Made by a program: the position numbers and the translations under genes
The notes under the pieces: generated by a model
Told to the model about the DNA's origin: nothing
Seen by the model: only the letters and a program-made list of their open reading frames with translations
Databases searched by the model: none
DNA from: Rathayibacter oskolensis
GTDB taxonomy: Bacteria; Actinomycetota; Actinomycetes; Actinomycetales; Microbacteriaceae
Assembly (NCBI RefSeq): GCF_900177245.1
Contig: NZ_FXBM01000002.1
Coordinates: forward strand, 124,001-188,000
Reading direction: 5' to 3'
Length of the DNA: 64,000 nt
In this document: piece by piece, positions 17,409-26,308 of the stretch
How positions within the stretch are numbered: the stretch's first letter is position 1
Layout: each line of letters starts with the position of its first letter

Positions 17409-18989
17409 ATGACTCGTTCCTCCTCTTCTCCTGCTCCGTCCGCCACCGCGCCCGAGACGCCCGTCCTCTCGCCGCTCCGGCTCCGGCTGCTCGTCGGCTC
17501 CCTGCTCGCGGTGTCCTTCCTCGGCGCTCTCGACCACACCGTCGTCTCGACCTCGCTCGCCACGATCGCCGGCGACATCGGCGCGCTGGATCAGATGAGC
17601 TGGGTGATCGTCGCCTACACGCTCGCGAGCACCGTGCTGCTGCCGGTCCTCGGCCGCTTCGGCGACCAGGTCGGCCCGCGCCGCGTCTTCCTCGCCTCGC
17701 TCGTGCTCTTCCTGCTCGCCTCGCTGGTCTGCGGCTTCGCGACCGACCTGCCGCAGCTCATCGCGGCGCGAGTCGTGCAGGGGATGAGCTCGGCCGGGCT
17801 GCAGCTGATGTCGCAGACGATCGTCGCGACCGTCACGACGCCCCGCGACCGCCCGCGGGTCATGAGCATCGTCGGCGCTGCCTTCCCGCTCGCGATCCTG
17901 ATCGGCCCCGTGCTCGGCGGCCTGATCACCGACACCATCGGCTGGCCCTGGATCTTCTGGATCAACCTGCCGGTCGGCACCGCCGCGCTCGTCCTCGCGG
18001 TCTGGGCGATCCCGGCGCTCCCGCCGCGGGGCCGGCGCCGCTTCGACGGAGCGGGTGCCGTCGCCCTGACGGTCGCGCTGGTCGGCCTGGTCGTGGGAGT
18101 GACCCGCGTCGGCGCCGGCCTGGACGCGATCACCGTGTCCGCCTTCGCGGTGGCGGTGATCGCAGCCGCGGTGCTGGTCGTCGTCGAGCGCCGCACCGAC
18201 GTGCCGATCCTGCCGCTGCACCTGCTGCGCGACCGCACCGTCGCCTGCGCCATCGCCCTCTCGGCGATCATCGGCGTCGGCCTGTTCTCGATCGTCTCCT
18301 ACGTCCCGACCTTCATCCAGATGGCCTACCGGACCACCGCCACCGTCTCGGGGCTCGTGCCGATCGCCACGGTGTTCGGGATGCTCGTCGCCAACATCGC
18401 CTCGGGCTGGATCATCAGCCGCTCCGGCCGCTACCGGGCGTTCCCGCTGGTCGGCACGTCGCTGGCGACCGTCGGCCTCGCCGCGATGGCCTTCGTGCCG
18501 CACGGCGCTCCGCTCGTCGTTCCGATGGCGCTGATGGCCGTCGTCGGCATCGGCACCGGCTGCTTCATGAGCCTGATCGTGGTGCTCGCGCAGAGCGGTG
18601 TCGCGCCGGGCGAGATCGGCGCGATCACCGCGACGTCGAACCTCGTGCGGCAGATGGGCTCGACCGTCGGCACGGCGGCGATCGGCGGTGCGCTCGGTGC
18701 CGGCGTCGCTGCGCTCCTGCCCGCGGGGCTGGACGCCGCCCGGGCGACCCCCGAGGCGATCCGCTCGGCGGATGCGGCGACCCAGGAGGCGGTCGCCTCC
18801 GCCTACGCCGACGTGATGGCGCCGATCTTCCTCGTGCTCGCCGGCGTCTACGCCCTCGGGATCGTCGTCTCGGCGCTTCTGCCGCCCGCCCGCCTCTCCG
18901 ACGAGCGCCCTGCCGCAGCGACCGCTCCGGCATCGGCTCCCACCTCGACCTCCACCCCCACGTCCTCGACCGCCGACCGCCCGGCGTGA
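17409..18989 (+). CDS. MFS transporter, DHA2 (EmrB/QacA) type, 14 helices
   Basis: 526 aa with about 14 hydrophobic helices. The DHA2 hallmarks are present: LDHTVVSTSLATIAGDIG in helix 1, a WVIVAYTLAS helix and GRFGDQVGPRRVF in the first cytosolic loop. The ATG at 17409 is preferred; an upstream GTG at 17301 would add an unlikely polar extension. A CCGATCGATCGG palindrome sits 10 bp upstream (17388-17399). Lying between deglycosidase and GMC-oxidase genes, it may move glycosides or expel toxic aglycones. Direction of transport unknown. Confidence 0.88.
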   Translation: MTRSSSSPAPSATAPETPVLSPLRLRLLVGSLLAVSFLGALDHTVVSTSLATIAGDIGALDQMSWVIVAYTLASTVLLPVLGRFGDQVGPRRVFLASLVLFLLASLVCGFATDLPQLIAARVVQGMSSAGLQLMSQTIVATVTTPRDRPRVMSIVGAAFPLAILIGPVLGGLITDTIGWPWIFWINLPVGTAALVLAVWAIPALPPRGRRRFDGAGAVALTVALVGLVVGVTRVGAGLDAITVSAFAVAVIAAAVLVVVERRTDVPILPLHLLRDRTVACAIALSAIIGVGLFSIVSYVPTFIQMAYRTTATVSGLVPIATVFGMLVANIASGWIISRSGRYRAFPLVGTSLATVGLAAMAFVPHGAPLVVPMALMAVVGIGTGCFMSLIVVLAQSGVAPGEIGAITATSNLVRQMGSTVGTAAIGGALGAGVAALLPAGLDAARATPEAIRSADAATQEAVASAYADVMAPIFLVLAGVYALGIVVSALLPPARLSDERPAAATAPASAPTSTSTPTSSTADRPA

Positions 18990-19030
18990 CACCGTCGTCC
19001 GCCGCCGGCCCCCACCCTCAGGAGCATCCC

Positions 19031-20647
19031 GTGACCAGCACCAGCACCACCCGCACGACCCCCGTCGCCGTGATCATCGGCAGCGGCCCCATCGGCTCCG
19101 CGTACGCCCGGATCCTGCTCGAGTCGACCGACGACCTCCGCGTGGTCATGCTCGAGGCCGGGCCGCAGGTCACCGAGCGCCCCGGCGAGAGCGTGCGCAA
19201 CATCGCAGACCCCGACGAGAAGGAGCGGGCGCGCGAGCGCTCGCAGGGTCCGCAGGCGGGGGAGCACCGCGAGTCGCTCGGCATCCCGGCCGCCGCGGTG
19301 GTCGAGGGCATGTTCACCGCGCGGCAGGGCACGCACCTGCTCGACTTCGGCGGGGCGGGCGCCGCGCACACCGAGACCTTCCCGGCCGCCGCGGCGTCGA
19401 CGAACGTCGGCGGGATGGGCGCGCACTGGACCTGCGCGATTCCGCGCCCCGCCGGCTCCGAGCGGGTGCCGTTCCTCGACGAGGCCGAGTGGGACGGGCT
19501 GATCGCGACGGCGGAGGGCCTGCTGCACGCGCAGGCCGCCGCGTTCGCCGACTCCGGCATCGGCGCAGCGCTGCGCGCACTGCTCGCGGAGGAGTTCGGC
19601 GCCGAGCTGCCGGCGGACGCCGGCGTCGGGACCCTGCCGGTGGCTGGCGACCCGCAGCCCGACGGCACCATGCGCTGGGCCGGCGCCGACGTCGTGCTCG
19701 GCCCGCTGATCGACCCCGCATCGCCGCTCTCGCAGCGGTTCGAGCTGCGCGACCTGCACCTCGTCCGTCGCATCCTGCTCGAGGGCACGACCGCGGTCGG
19801 CGTCCGTGTCGAGGACCTGCGCAACGGCGAGGTCGAGGATCTGCCCGCCAATCTCGTCGTCGTGGCCGCGGATGCCTTCCGCACCCCGCAACTGCTCTGG
19901 GCCTCGGGTGTGCGGCCGGCGGCGCTCGGTCGCTATCTGACCGAGCACCCGGTGGTCATCTCGACCGTCTCGCTCGACGGGGAGTCGATGACGCGGTTCG
20001 CGACCCGCGACGACCTGGCGCGCGAGAAGGCGGCGCGCGCCCTGAACCCGGCCGACCCGATCTCCGCGGTCAACCGCATCCCGTTCTCCGAGCCCGGCCA
20101 CCCCTTCTCCCTGCAGGTGATGTACGCCGAGGACCCGCCCTTCCCTCTGTCGCCCGACCACCCCGAGCACGGCAACGAGTGGGGCTACGTGAACATGGGC
20201 TACGGCATGCGCAAGCAGCCGCGAGTCGAGGACGGCGTCTCGTTCGACGACGACGAGCTCGACTACCGGGGCTTCCCGAACATGACCGTCGAGTACGCGC
20301 TCGGCGAGCAGGAGCTCGCTGAGATCGCCGACGCCACCGAGCACCTCCGGCGCGCAGGGGAGGCGCTCGGAGTCTTCATCGCCGAGCCGCGCCTGCTCCC
20401 GCCGGGATCGAGCCTGCACTACATGGGCACGACCCGCATGGGTGCCGTCGACGACGGTACGTCGGTCGTCGACCCGGCATCGCGGGTCTGGGGGTACGAG
20501 GGCCTGGTGGTCGGCGGCAACGGAGTGATCCCGACGGCGACCTCGATGAACCCGACGCTGATGAGCGTGGCGCTGGCCGTCCGGGGTGCTCGGGAGGCCG
20601 CGAAGGAGCTGTCGCCGAACACCGCTTCTGCTTCAGATCGACGCTGA
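19031..20647 (+). CDS. Second GMC/pyranose-oxidase-like FAD oxidoreductase
   Basis: 538 aa. The FAD motif GSGPIG is near the N-terminus; H463 (SSLHYMGTTRMG) and N507 (TSMNPTLMSV) match the spacing in the paralogue at 11119-12660. The GTG at 19031 is preferred because CAGGAG lies 7 bases upstream; an in-frame GTG at 18986 overlaps the MFS stop. The stretch after the FAD motif (GPQVTERPGESVRNIADPDE) is also shared with the first paralogue. It probably oxidises a glycoside at C3. Two oxidases for five alpha/beta sets suggests different substrates. Confidence 0.84.
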   Translation: MTSTSTTRTTPVAVIIGSGPIGSAYARILLESTDDLRVVMLEAGPQVTERPGESVRNIADPDEKERARERSQGPQAGEHRESLGIPAAAVVEGMFTARQGTHLLDFGGAGAAHTETFPAAAASTNVGGMGAHWTCAIPRPAGSERVPFLDEAEWDGLIATAEGLLHAQAAAFADSGIGAALRALLAEEFGAELPADAGVGTLPVAGDPQPDGTMRWAGADVVLGPLIDPASPLSQRFELRDLHLVRRILLEGTTAVGVRVEDLRNGEVEDLPANLVVVAADAFRTPQLLWASGVRPAALGRYLTEHPVVISTVSLDGESMTRFATRDDLAREKAARALNPADPISAVNRIPFSEPGHPFSLQVMYAEDPPFPLSPDHPEHGNEWGYVNMGYGMRKQPRVEDGVSFDDDELDYRGFPNMTVEYALGEQELAEIADATEHLRRAGEALGVFIAEPRLLPPGSSLHYMGTTRMGAVDDGTSVVDPASRVWGYEGLVVGGNGVIPTATSMNPTLMSVALAVRGAREAAKELSPNTASASDRR

Positions 20648-20658
20648 CCTCAGCGTCG
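20639..20658. promoter_or_regulatory. Perfect inverted repeat at the GMC stop / ROK promoter
   Basis: CGACGCTGA-CC-TCAGCGTCG, 9-bp arms with a 2-bp centre, spans the GMC stop codon and lies about 40 bp before the ROK start. There is no T tract, so an operator for the ROK regulator is as plausible as a terminator. Confidence 0.45.
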
Positions 20659-20660
20659 TA

Positions 20661-20691
20661 GACATAAGTGACCCGTGCGCTGACCTATCAT
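20661..20691 (+). promoter_or_regulatory. ROK promoter: shared GACATAAGTG site and -10 TATCAT
   Basis: GACATAAGTG (20661-20670) is the reverse complement of the 10-mer before the importer operon. TATCAT (20686-20691) lies 5 bases before the ATG and there is no ribosome site, fitting a leaderless transcript starting at the A of the ATG. Confidence 0.4.
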
Positions 20692-20696
20692 CGATC

Positions 20697-21968
20697 ATGG
20701 CCACCTCTTCTTCACTGCGCTTCGCCGCGCAGACCGACTCGACGACGAGCCTGCTCGCCATCGTCGACCTCGTCCGCACCGGCGCGGCGCGGACGAAGCC
20801 CGAGCTCGGGCGCGCCACCGGCCTCGGCCGCGGGGTCATCACTCAGCGCCTCGACCAGGCCACCGAGATGGGCTACCTCGAGGAGTCGACGTTCGGCCCC
20901 TCCTCGGGAGGGCGAGCGCCTCGCACTCTCCGGTTCCGCGCCGAGCGCGGGCTGATCCTGGTCTGCGCGGCCGGCGCGCTGCACCTGCGCGTCGGCGTAG
21001 CCGATCTCGACGGTGTCGTGCTCGCCCGCGACCACCGCGACTGGGACATCGCGGCCGGGCCGGTCGCGACCATCGAGGCCGCGACGACCATGCTCGACGC
21101 GCTTCTCGCCGAGCGCGACGACGACGTGCCCGTCTGGGGAGTCGGCATCGGGCTGCCGGGCCCCGTCGAGTTCGACAGCGGCCGCCCGGTCGCCCCTCCG
21201 ATCATGCCCGGCTGGAACGGCTACGACGTGCGCACGCCCTTCGTCGAGCGCTACGGAGCGCCCGTCTGGGTCGACAACGACTCCAACCTGCTGGCGCTCA
21301 GCGAGCGTCGTCGCCAGCGCTGGGGTACCCGCGCCGACCTCATCTACTTCAAGGTCGGCACCGGCATCGGCGCTGCGCTGCTGACCCGCGGTGTCCTGCA
21401 CCGCGGCGCCTCCGGAGCGGCCGGCGACATCGGCCACGTCAGGGTCGCCGAGGGCACCCACCTCTGCCGATGCGGCAAGATCGGCTGCCTGGAGGCCGAG
21501 GCGGGCGGCTGGGCGCTCGTCCGCGACGCCCGTGCGGCCGTCGCGGAGGGACGCAGCGCCGCGCTGGCCGCGCTGCTCGAGGAGTCGGGAGACATCACTC
21601 CGGTCGACATCTCGATCGCCGCCCAGAACGGCGATCCCGTCTCGATCGAGCTGATCCAGCTCTCGGCCCGTCTCGCCGGCGAATCGGTCGCCACGCTCGT
21701 CAACGTGTTCAACCCGGCCGCGATCGTCCTGGGCGGAGCGGTCGCCGCCTCAGGCGAGATGTTCCTGGCCGGTGTGCGCCAGCGCGTCTACGAGCTGTCG
21801 CTGCCGTTGGCGACGCGCGATCTCCAGATGGTCCGCTCCGTCGGCGACGAGGACGAGCCGCTGACCGGTGGTGCGGAGATGGTGCGCGAGCAGCTGTTCG
21901 ACGTCTCGTTCCCGCGGTGGATCGCGGACGGGCGCCCGGGCGTCTCGGCGATGAGCGTCAGCAGCTGA
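20697..21968 (+). CDS. ROK-family transcriptional regulator
   Basis: 423 aa. The N-terminal winged helix is TKPELGRATGLGRGVITQRL (residues 33-52). The ROK sugar-kinase-like domain has VGTGIGAALL and the zinc motif CRCGKIGC (C257, C259, C264, with H247 upstream). It is the only ROK protein in the window and is embedded in the glycoside genes, so it is a good candidate regulator of the importer and deglycosidase genes through CTTATGTC sites. The ligand may be glucose, a keto-sugar or a phosphorylated sugar. Confidence 0.9.
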   Translation: MATSSSLRFAAQTDSTTSLLAIVDLVRTGAARTKPELGRATGLGRGVITQRLDQATEMGYLEESTFGPSSGGRAPRTLRFRAERGLILVCAAGALHLRVGVADLDGVVLARDHRDWDIAAGPVATIEAATTMLDALLAERDDDVPVWGVGIGLPGPVEFDSGRPVAPPIMPGWNGYDVRTPFVERYGAPVWVDNDSNLLALSERRRQRWGTRADLIYFKVGTGIGAALLTRGVLHRGASGAAGDIGHVRVAEGTHLCRCGKIGCLEAEAGGWALVRDARAAVAEGRSAALAALLEESGDITPVDISIAAQNGDPVSIELIQLSARLAGESVATLVNVFNPAAIVLGGAVAASGEMFLAGVRQRVYELSLPLATRDLQMVRSVGDEDEPLTGGAEMVREQLFDVSFPRWIADGRPGVSAMSVSS

Positions 21969-21970
21969 CG

Positions 21971-23017
21971 ATGCCGCTCCCGATGGCGCTGATCGGCGCG
22001 GGCATGAGCGGGCTCGGAATCCACGTTCCGCTGCTTCGCTCGGTGAGCGGGCTGGAACTCGTCGCGGTCGTCGCGCACTCGGGGGCCGGAGCCGCTCGCG
22101 CAGCCACCGCCGCCGTGCCGGTGGTCGCGTCGATCGCCGAGCTGGCCGGCCTCTCGCCGCGTCCGGTCGTCGCGATCGTGGCGACCCCCGACCGGCTGCA
22201 CGTGGCGCACGTGTCCATGCTGCTCGATCTCGGTATCGGGGCCGTCGTCGAGAAGCCGCTCGCAGGCACCCCCGAGCAGGCGAGGATGCTCGCCCGACGG
22301 GCCGAGAAGGCGGGGCTCCCGCTGGTCGGCTTCCTCAACCGCCGCTGGGACGGCGACCTCCTGACGCTCCGCTCGGTGCTCGAAAAGGGGCTCGTCGGCG
22401 AGCCGGTGCTGTTCGAGTCGACGATCGCGCGCTGGGTCGAGGGAGCGGCGCCCGGGTGGCGGGGCGAGGCCCTCCCGAGCGGCGTCGACGGCGTCCTCGG
22501 CGGTTTCGGCAGCCATCTCGTCGACCAGGCGGTGTCGCTGTTCGGGCCCGTCGAGCGGGTGTTCGCCGAGGTCGGCAGCCGCCGGGGCGCGAGCGCCGTG
22601 CCGGACGACGCGTTCCTCCTCCTGCGTCACGAGAGCAGCATGCGCTCGCATCTGCGCATGACCATGGTCAGCAGTGTCGAGCAGCCGCGGTTCCGGCTGC
22701 AGGGGCTCGCCGGCGCCTTCGAGAAGCACGGCTTCGACGGCCAGCAGGAGGCGCTGGTGCGCCGCGGCGAGGATCCGCTCGCCCCCGCGTACGGCCGCGA
22801 GCCGGCCGAGTTCTGGGGATCGCTGCACACGACCGAGGGTGTCGAGCGCGTCGAGACACGACCGGGCGCGTGGCGGGAGTTCTACGTGGGACTCGCCGCG
22901 CACCTCCGGGGCGGGCCGTCGCCGGTCCCGATGGTCGACGTCATGCACGGGCTCGATGTGCTGCACGCAGCGCGCCGGTCGGCCGACTCGGGGGAGTCGG
23001 TGCTGCTCGAGAGCTGA
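21971..23017 (+). CDS. Second Gfo/Idh/MocA-family oxidoreductase
   Basis: 348 aa. NAD(P) motif GAGMSG at residues 9-14, EKP at 94-96, and the catalytic-region segment GGFGSHLVDQ with H182 and D185. The ATG starts 3 bases after the ROK stop, so the two are cotranscribed. It probably interconverts a sugar hydroxyl and ketone (for example 3-keto-glucose reduction). It has little sequence in common with the paralogue at 3556-4644 beyond family motifs. Confidence 0.88.
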   Translation: MPLPMALIGAGMSGLGIHVPLLRSVSGLELVAVVAHSGAGAARAATAAVPVVASIAELAGLSPRPVVAIVATPDRLHVAHVSMLLDLGIGAVVEKPLAGTPEQARMLARRAEKAGLPLVGFLNRRWDGDLLTLRSVLEKGLVGEPVLFESTIARWVEGAAPGWRGEALPSGVDGVLGGFGSHLVDQAVSLFGPVERVFAEVGSRRGASAVPDDAFLLLRHESSMRSHLRMTMVSSVEQPRFRLQGLAGAFEKHGFDGQQEALVRRGEDPLAPAYGREPAEFWGSLHTTEGVERVETRPGAWREFYVGLAAHLRGGPSPVPMVDVMHGLDVLHAARRSADSGESVLLES

Positions 23018-23045
23018 GCTCCGCCGACTCCCCCGAGTGCGGGCC

Positions 23046-24062
23046 TCAGCCCCGCCCCTGCACCGCGTACGGGTTGAGCAGCGCGTCCTTGATCTCGTCG
23101 GGCACGCCCTCCTCGGTCGCGCTCGGGCCGTCGGCCGGAGGGAACGACTCCGTCATCGACATCGGCATCGCGCTGTTGCGGTAGAAGTTGTTCGAGCCGA
23201 GCGAGGGCTTCCAGGTGTTGGGCTCCCAGTCGGGCACGTAGTTGCGGTAGCCGCCCGTGTTCATCTCGATGCGCAGCGTCGAGGGGTCGCGGAAGTAGAG
23301 GAAGTTCTGCTCGCCGATCCCGTGGATCGAGGGGCCGTACTCCATGGGAACGCCGTTCTCCATGAGGATGTCGGCGGCCTGCAGCAGATCCTCGCGCTGG
23401 TCGACCCAGAACGCGTAGTGGTTCACGCGTCCGGGGCGCGAGGAGCCGTCGAGGACGACGCCCAGGTCGTGCGACTTCTCGTTGGTGGTGAGCACCGAGA
23501 AGACCGAGATCGGAGCCTCGTCGAGCACGGTGCGCGCCATGATGCGGAAGCCCAGGACGTCGTTGTACCACTTCGCGAAGCCGTCCACGTCGCGCGAGGC
23601 GATGGTGACGTGGTCGAGCTGACGGGGCGCGCCGAGGTGGCGGCTGCGGCGCGAGGGGCGGTCGGGGTAGATCGAGCCGGCGTCGCCCTCGGCGTGGAAG
23701 TGCTCGACGTCCCAGTGCAGGGTCATCGAGTGGCCGTAGGGTCCGACGAAGCGGTAGGCGCGGCCGATGCCGGCGCCCTCGAACCACTCGCCGCCCGAGC
23801 CCGCCTCCTCGATGCGGCGCGCCGCCTCCTCGAGGGCCTCGGCACTCGAGGTGCGCCACGCCATGGTCTCGAGCGACGGCTCGTCGCCGGCGACGATCAC
23901 CACGCTGTAGCGGTAGTAGTCGCCCCAGCAGCGCAGGTAGACGGCGTCGTCGGTGCGGTCGACGACCGTGAGTCCCACCTGCTCCTCGTAGAAGCGCACG
24001 CTGGCCTCGACGTCGGGTGCGGTGATGGTCACGAACGACAGATGGGAGAGCAGCTTGATCAT
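23046..24062 (-). CDS. Extradiol (catechol 2,3-dioxygenase-type) ring-cleavage dioxygenase
   Basis: 338 aa with two VOC repeats. The C-terminal repeat has the metal triad H151 (LDHVTI), H215 (VNHYAFW) and E266 (LRIEMN), plus catalytic-type H198 (SHDLG), H247 (SIHGIG) and Y256 (FLYFRDP), so it should be active on a catecholic substrate using Fe(II) or Mn(II). GGAAAGGA precedes the ATG. It is divergent from the operon at 24316 that encodes downstream ring-cleavage enzymes. The C-terminal extension after residue 270 is longer than in many relatives. Confidence 0.9.
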   Translation of the reverse strand: MIKLLSHLSFVTITAPDVEASVRFYEEQVGLTVVDRTDDAVYLRCWGDYYRYSVVIVAGDEPSLETMAWRTSSAEALEEAARRIEEAGSGGEWFEGAGIGRAYRFVGPYGHSMTLHWDVEHFHAEGDAGSIYPDRPSRRSRHLGAPRQLDHVTIASRDVDGFAKWYNDVLGFRIMARTVLDEAPISVFSVLTTNEKSHDLGVVLDGSSRPGRVNHYAFWVDQREDLLQAADILMENGVPMEYGPSIHGIGEQNFLYFRDPSTLRIEMNTGGYRNYVPDWEPNTWKPSLGSNNFYRNSAMPMSMTESFPPADGPSATEEGVPDEIKDALLNPYAVQGRG

Positions 24063-24315
24063 CGTTGATCCTTTCCTGGGCGGGAGACGAGGCGGGACGA
24101 CCTCGACGGTCGACGCGGCGTGCCCCCACTCTCGTGACGCCGGGGTCCATCAGGGAACACGCAGTTGCCTATCGCTCGCATCACTTCTGCCGATGCGGCA
24201 CGGTATCCGTCCCGTCGATCCGCGGCATCGCCGAATCGATGTGGCGGATCGCCCGGGGCACCGACAGAGTGAAGGAGCGGCGACGACGCCGCAGGATGCG
24301 GAAGGACCGTCACCG
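24063..24315. promoter_or_regulatory. Divergent control region of the meta-cleavage genes
   Basis: 253 bp between divergent starts with no credible ORF. It contains a TGCCG-ATG-CGGCA palindrome at 24189-24201. No promoter hexamers are clear, and no regulator gene adjoins the region. Confidence 0.35.
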
Positions 24316-25290
24316 ATGACGCTGCGACCCGAGGACGCGCTCGTCCGCTTCGGCCTGGTGCGCTACTGCGCGACCGACGGCGCCCCCACCCTCGGTGTCT
24401 TCTCCGAGGGGCGAGTCCATCGACTCGACCTCGACGAGCTCGGCGTCGCCGACGCCCACGAGGTCTTCGCCCGCTGGGGCGAGATCGAGGAGGCCGTGCG
24501 CGCTGTCCCGACCGCCTCCGAGGGAGTCGCGCTCGACGAGGTCGAGCTGCTCGCCCCCGTCGCTCCCCGGCAGCTGCTGCAGACCGGCGCCAACTACCGG
24601 ACGCACGTGATCGGCCTGGTCGTGGGACATCGCTCGCCCGACGACCCGCGCCCGGTCGAGCAGGTCCGCGAGGAGGCCGCCGCGATGATGGACAGGCGCG
24701 CCGCTCACGGCGAGCCGTACTTCTTCATCGGCCTCCCGCAGACCGTCGTCGCCGCCGACTCCGATCTGGTGCTGCCGGCGGCCAGCGACAAGCACGACTG
24801 GGAGCTCGAGCTCGCGGTCGTCATCGGCACGGAGGCGTTCCGCGTCGCACCCGAGGACGCCCTCGACCACGTGTGGGGCTACACGATCGTCAACGACGTC
24901 AGCACCCGCGACCTGATCTTCCGCAAGGACATGCCCGAGATCGGCACCGACTGGTTCCGTGCCAAGAACTCGCCCGGCTTCAACCCGACCGGTCCCTTCG
25001 CGGTGCCCGCCTCCGAGTTCGCCGACGGGCCGTTCGAGCTCCGCCTCGACCTCAACGGCGAGACGATGCAGGACGCCGACACGGGTGATCTGCTCTTCGA
25101 CATCCCCCGGCTGATCTCGGCCGCGTCGCAGACCATCCCCCTCCTCCCGGGAGACCTGCTGCTCACCGGCAGCCCCGCAGGCAACGGTCAGGCGCGCGGC
25201 ATCTTCCTGTCGGCGGGCGACGTCGTCGAGGGCTCGATCACGGGCCTGGGCACCCAGCGCTTCCGCTGCGTGGCGGAGGAGACGCGATGA
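24316..25290 (+). CDS. Fumarylacetoacetate-hydrolase-family protein 1 (hydratase/hydrolase)
   Basis: 324 aa. The FAH fold has its metal ligands at E163 and E165 (DWELELAVVIG) and D194 (GYTIVNDVSTRD). The C-terminal PLLPGDLLLTGSPAG block is typical. In meta-cleavage pathways such enzymes hydrate 2-oxopent-4-enoates, decarboxylate oxalocrotonates or hydrolyse acylpyruvates. It is the first gene of a five-gene operon with coupled stops and starts. Confidence 0.87.
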   Translation: MTLRPEDALVRFGLVRYCATDGAPTLGVFSEGRVHRLDLDELGVADAHEVFARWGEIEEAVRAVPTASEGVALDEVELLAPVAPRQLLQTGANYRTHVIGLVVGHRSPDDPRPVEQVREEAAAMMDRRAAHGEPYFFIGLPQTVVAADSDLVLPAASDKHDWELELAVVIGTEAFRVAPEDALDHVWGYTIVNDVSTRDLIFRKDMPEIGTDWFRAKNSPGFNPTGPFAVPASEFADGPFELRLDLNGETMQDADTGDLLFDIPRLISAASQTIPLLPGDLLLTGSPAGNGQARGIFLSAGDVVEGSITGLGTQRFRCVAEETR

Positions 25291-26282
25291 CCACGCCTGC
25301 CACCCGCGAGCCCGCGGCCCTCGACCGCACCGACCCGGCCGAGGAGGTGCGCCGCTCGGCCGACGCCCACCGCAACTGGGGACGGTGGGGCGAGGACGAC
25401 CGCATCGGCACGGCCAACTTGATCACCGACGAGCGCCGCCTCGCCGCGGCCCGACTCGTCACCCGCGGCGCCGCCTTCAGCCTCGCCCAGCGCTTCGACG
25501 CCGAGGGCCCGCAGAACGGCTGGCGCCGCCGCACCAACCCCGTCCACACGATGCTCGACACGGGGCTCGACGCCGAGTTCGGCGACCAGGGCTTCCCGCA
25601 CGGCATCGGCGGCGCGGACGACGTGGTGGCGATGCCGCTGCAGGCCTCGACCCAGTGGGACGGCCTCGGGCACATCTTCGACCGAGGCAAGGCCTGGAAC
25701 GGCCGGTCGGCAGGGCGGGTCGTGACGAGCGAGGGCGACCAGCTCACCGGCATCGAGCACGTCAGTGCCGTGCTGAACGGCCGCGGCGTGCTGCTCGACG
25801 TCGGAGGCGCTCTCCGCGAGGGCGGGGAGCTGCCCGACGGCTACGCGATCACGATCGACGACCTCGAGCGCACGATCGCCGAGCAGGGCCCGAGCTCGCA
25901 GGTCGGCGAGGGCGACCTGCTGCTCGTGCGCACCGGCCGTCTCGCCCGCGCCAAGCGCGAGGGCTGGAACGGCTATGCGGGAGGCCCCAGCGCGGGGCTC
26001 TCGTTCACCACCGCCGGCTGGCTGCGCGAGCGCGATGTCGCGGCGGTGGCCACCGACACATGGGGCTTCGAGGTGCGGCCGAACGAGTTCGACGAGGCGT
26101 TCCAGCCGTTGCACCAGGTCGCCATCCCGAACATGGGCCTGACCATCGGCGAGATGTGGGACCTCGACGCCCTCGCGGCCGACTGCCGCGGCGACGGCAG
26201 GTGGGAGTTCCTCCTCGTCGCTGCGCCCATCCCCTTCACCGGCGCCGTCGGCGCGCCCGTGAACCCCATCGCGATCAAGTAG
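25287..26282 (+). CDS. Cyclase-family (kynurenine-formamidase-like) metal hydrolase
   Basis: 331 aa. The family metal-binding loop, usually HxGTHxD, reads ASTQWDGLGH here, with Q123, W124, D125 and H129, a variant of the large cyclase-family branch. ATGA overlap with the FAH gene. It probably hydrolyses a lactone, amide or enol intermediate of the ring-cleavage pathway. The precise substrate is not deducible. Confidence 0.82.
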   Translation: MTTPATREPAALDRTDPAEEVRRSADAHRNWGRWGEDDRIGTANLITDERRLAAARLVTRGAAFSLAQRFDAEGPQNGWRRRTNPVHTMLDTGLDAEFGDQGFPHGIGGADDVVAMPLQASTQWDGLGHIFDRGKAWNGRSAGRVVTSEGDQLTGIEHVSAVLNGRGVLLDVGGALREGGELPDGYAITIDDLERTIAEQGPSSQVGEGDLLLVRTGRLARAKREGWNGYAGGPSAGLSFTTAGWLRERDVAAVATDTWGFEVRPNEFDEAFQPLHQVAIPNMGLTIGEMWDLDALAADCRGDGRWEFLLVAAPIPFTGAVGAPVNPIAIK

Positions 26283-26308
26283 TCGCACACTCTCTAAGGA
26301 GCCGGTCC

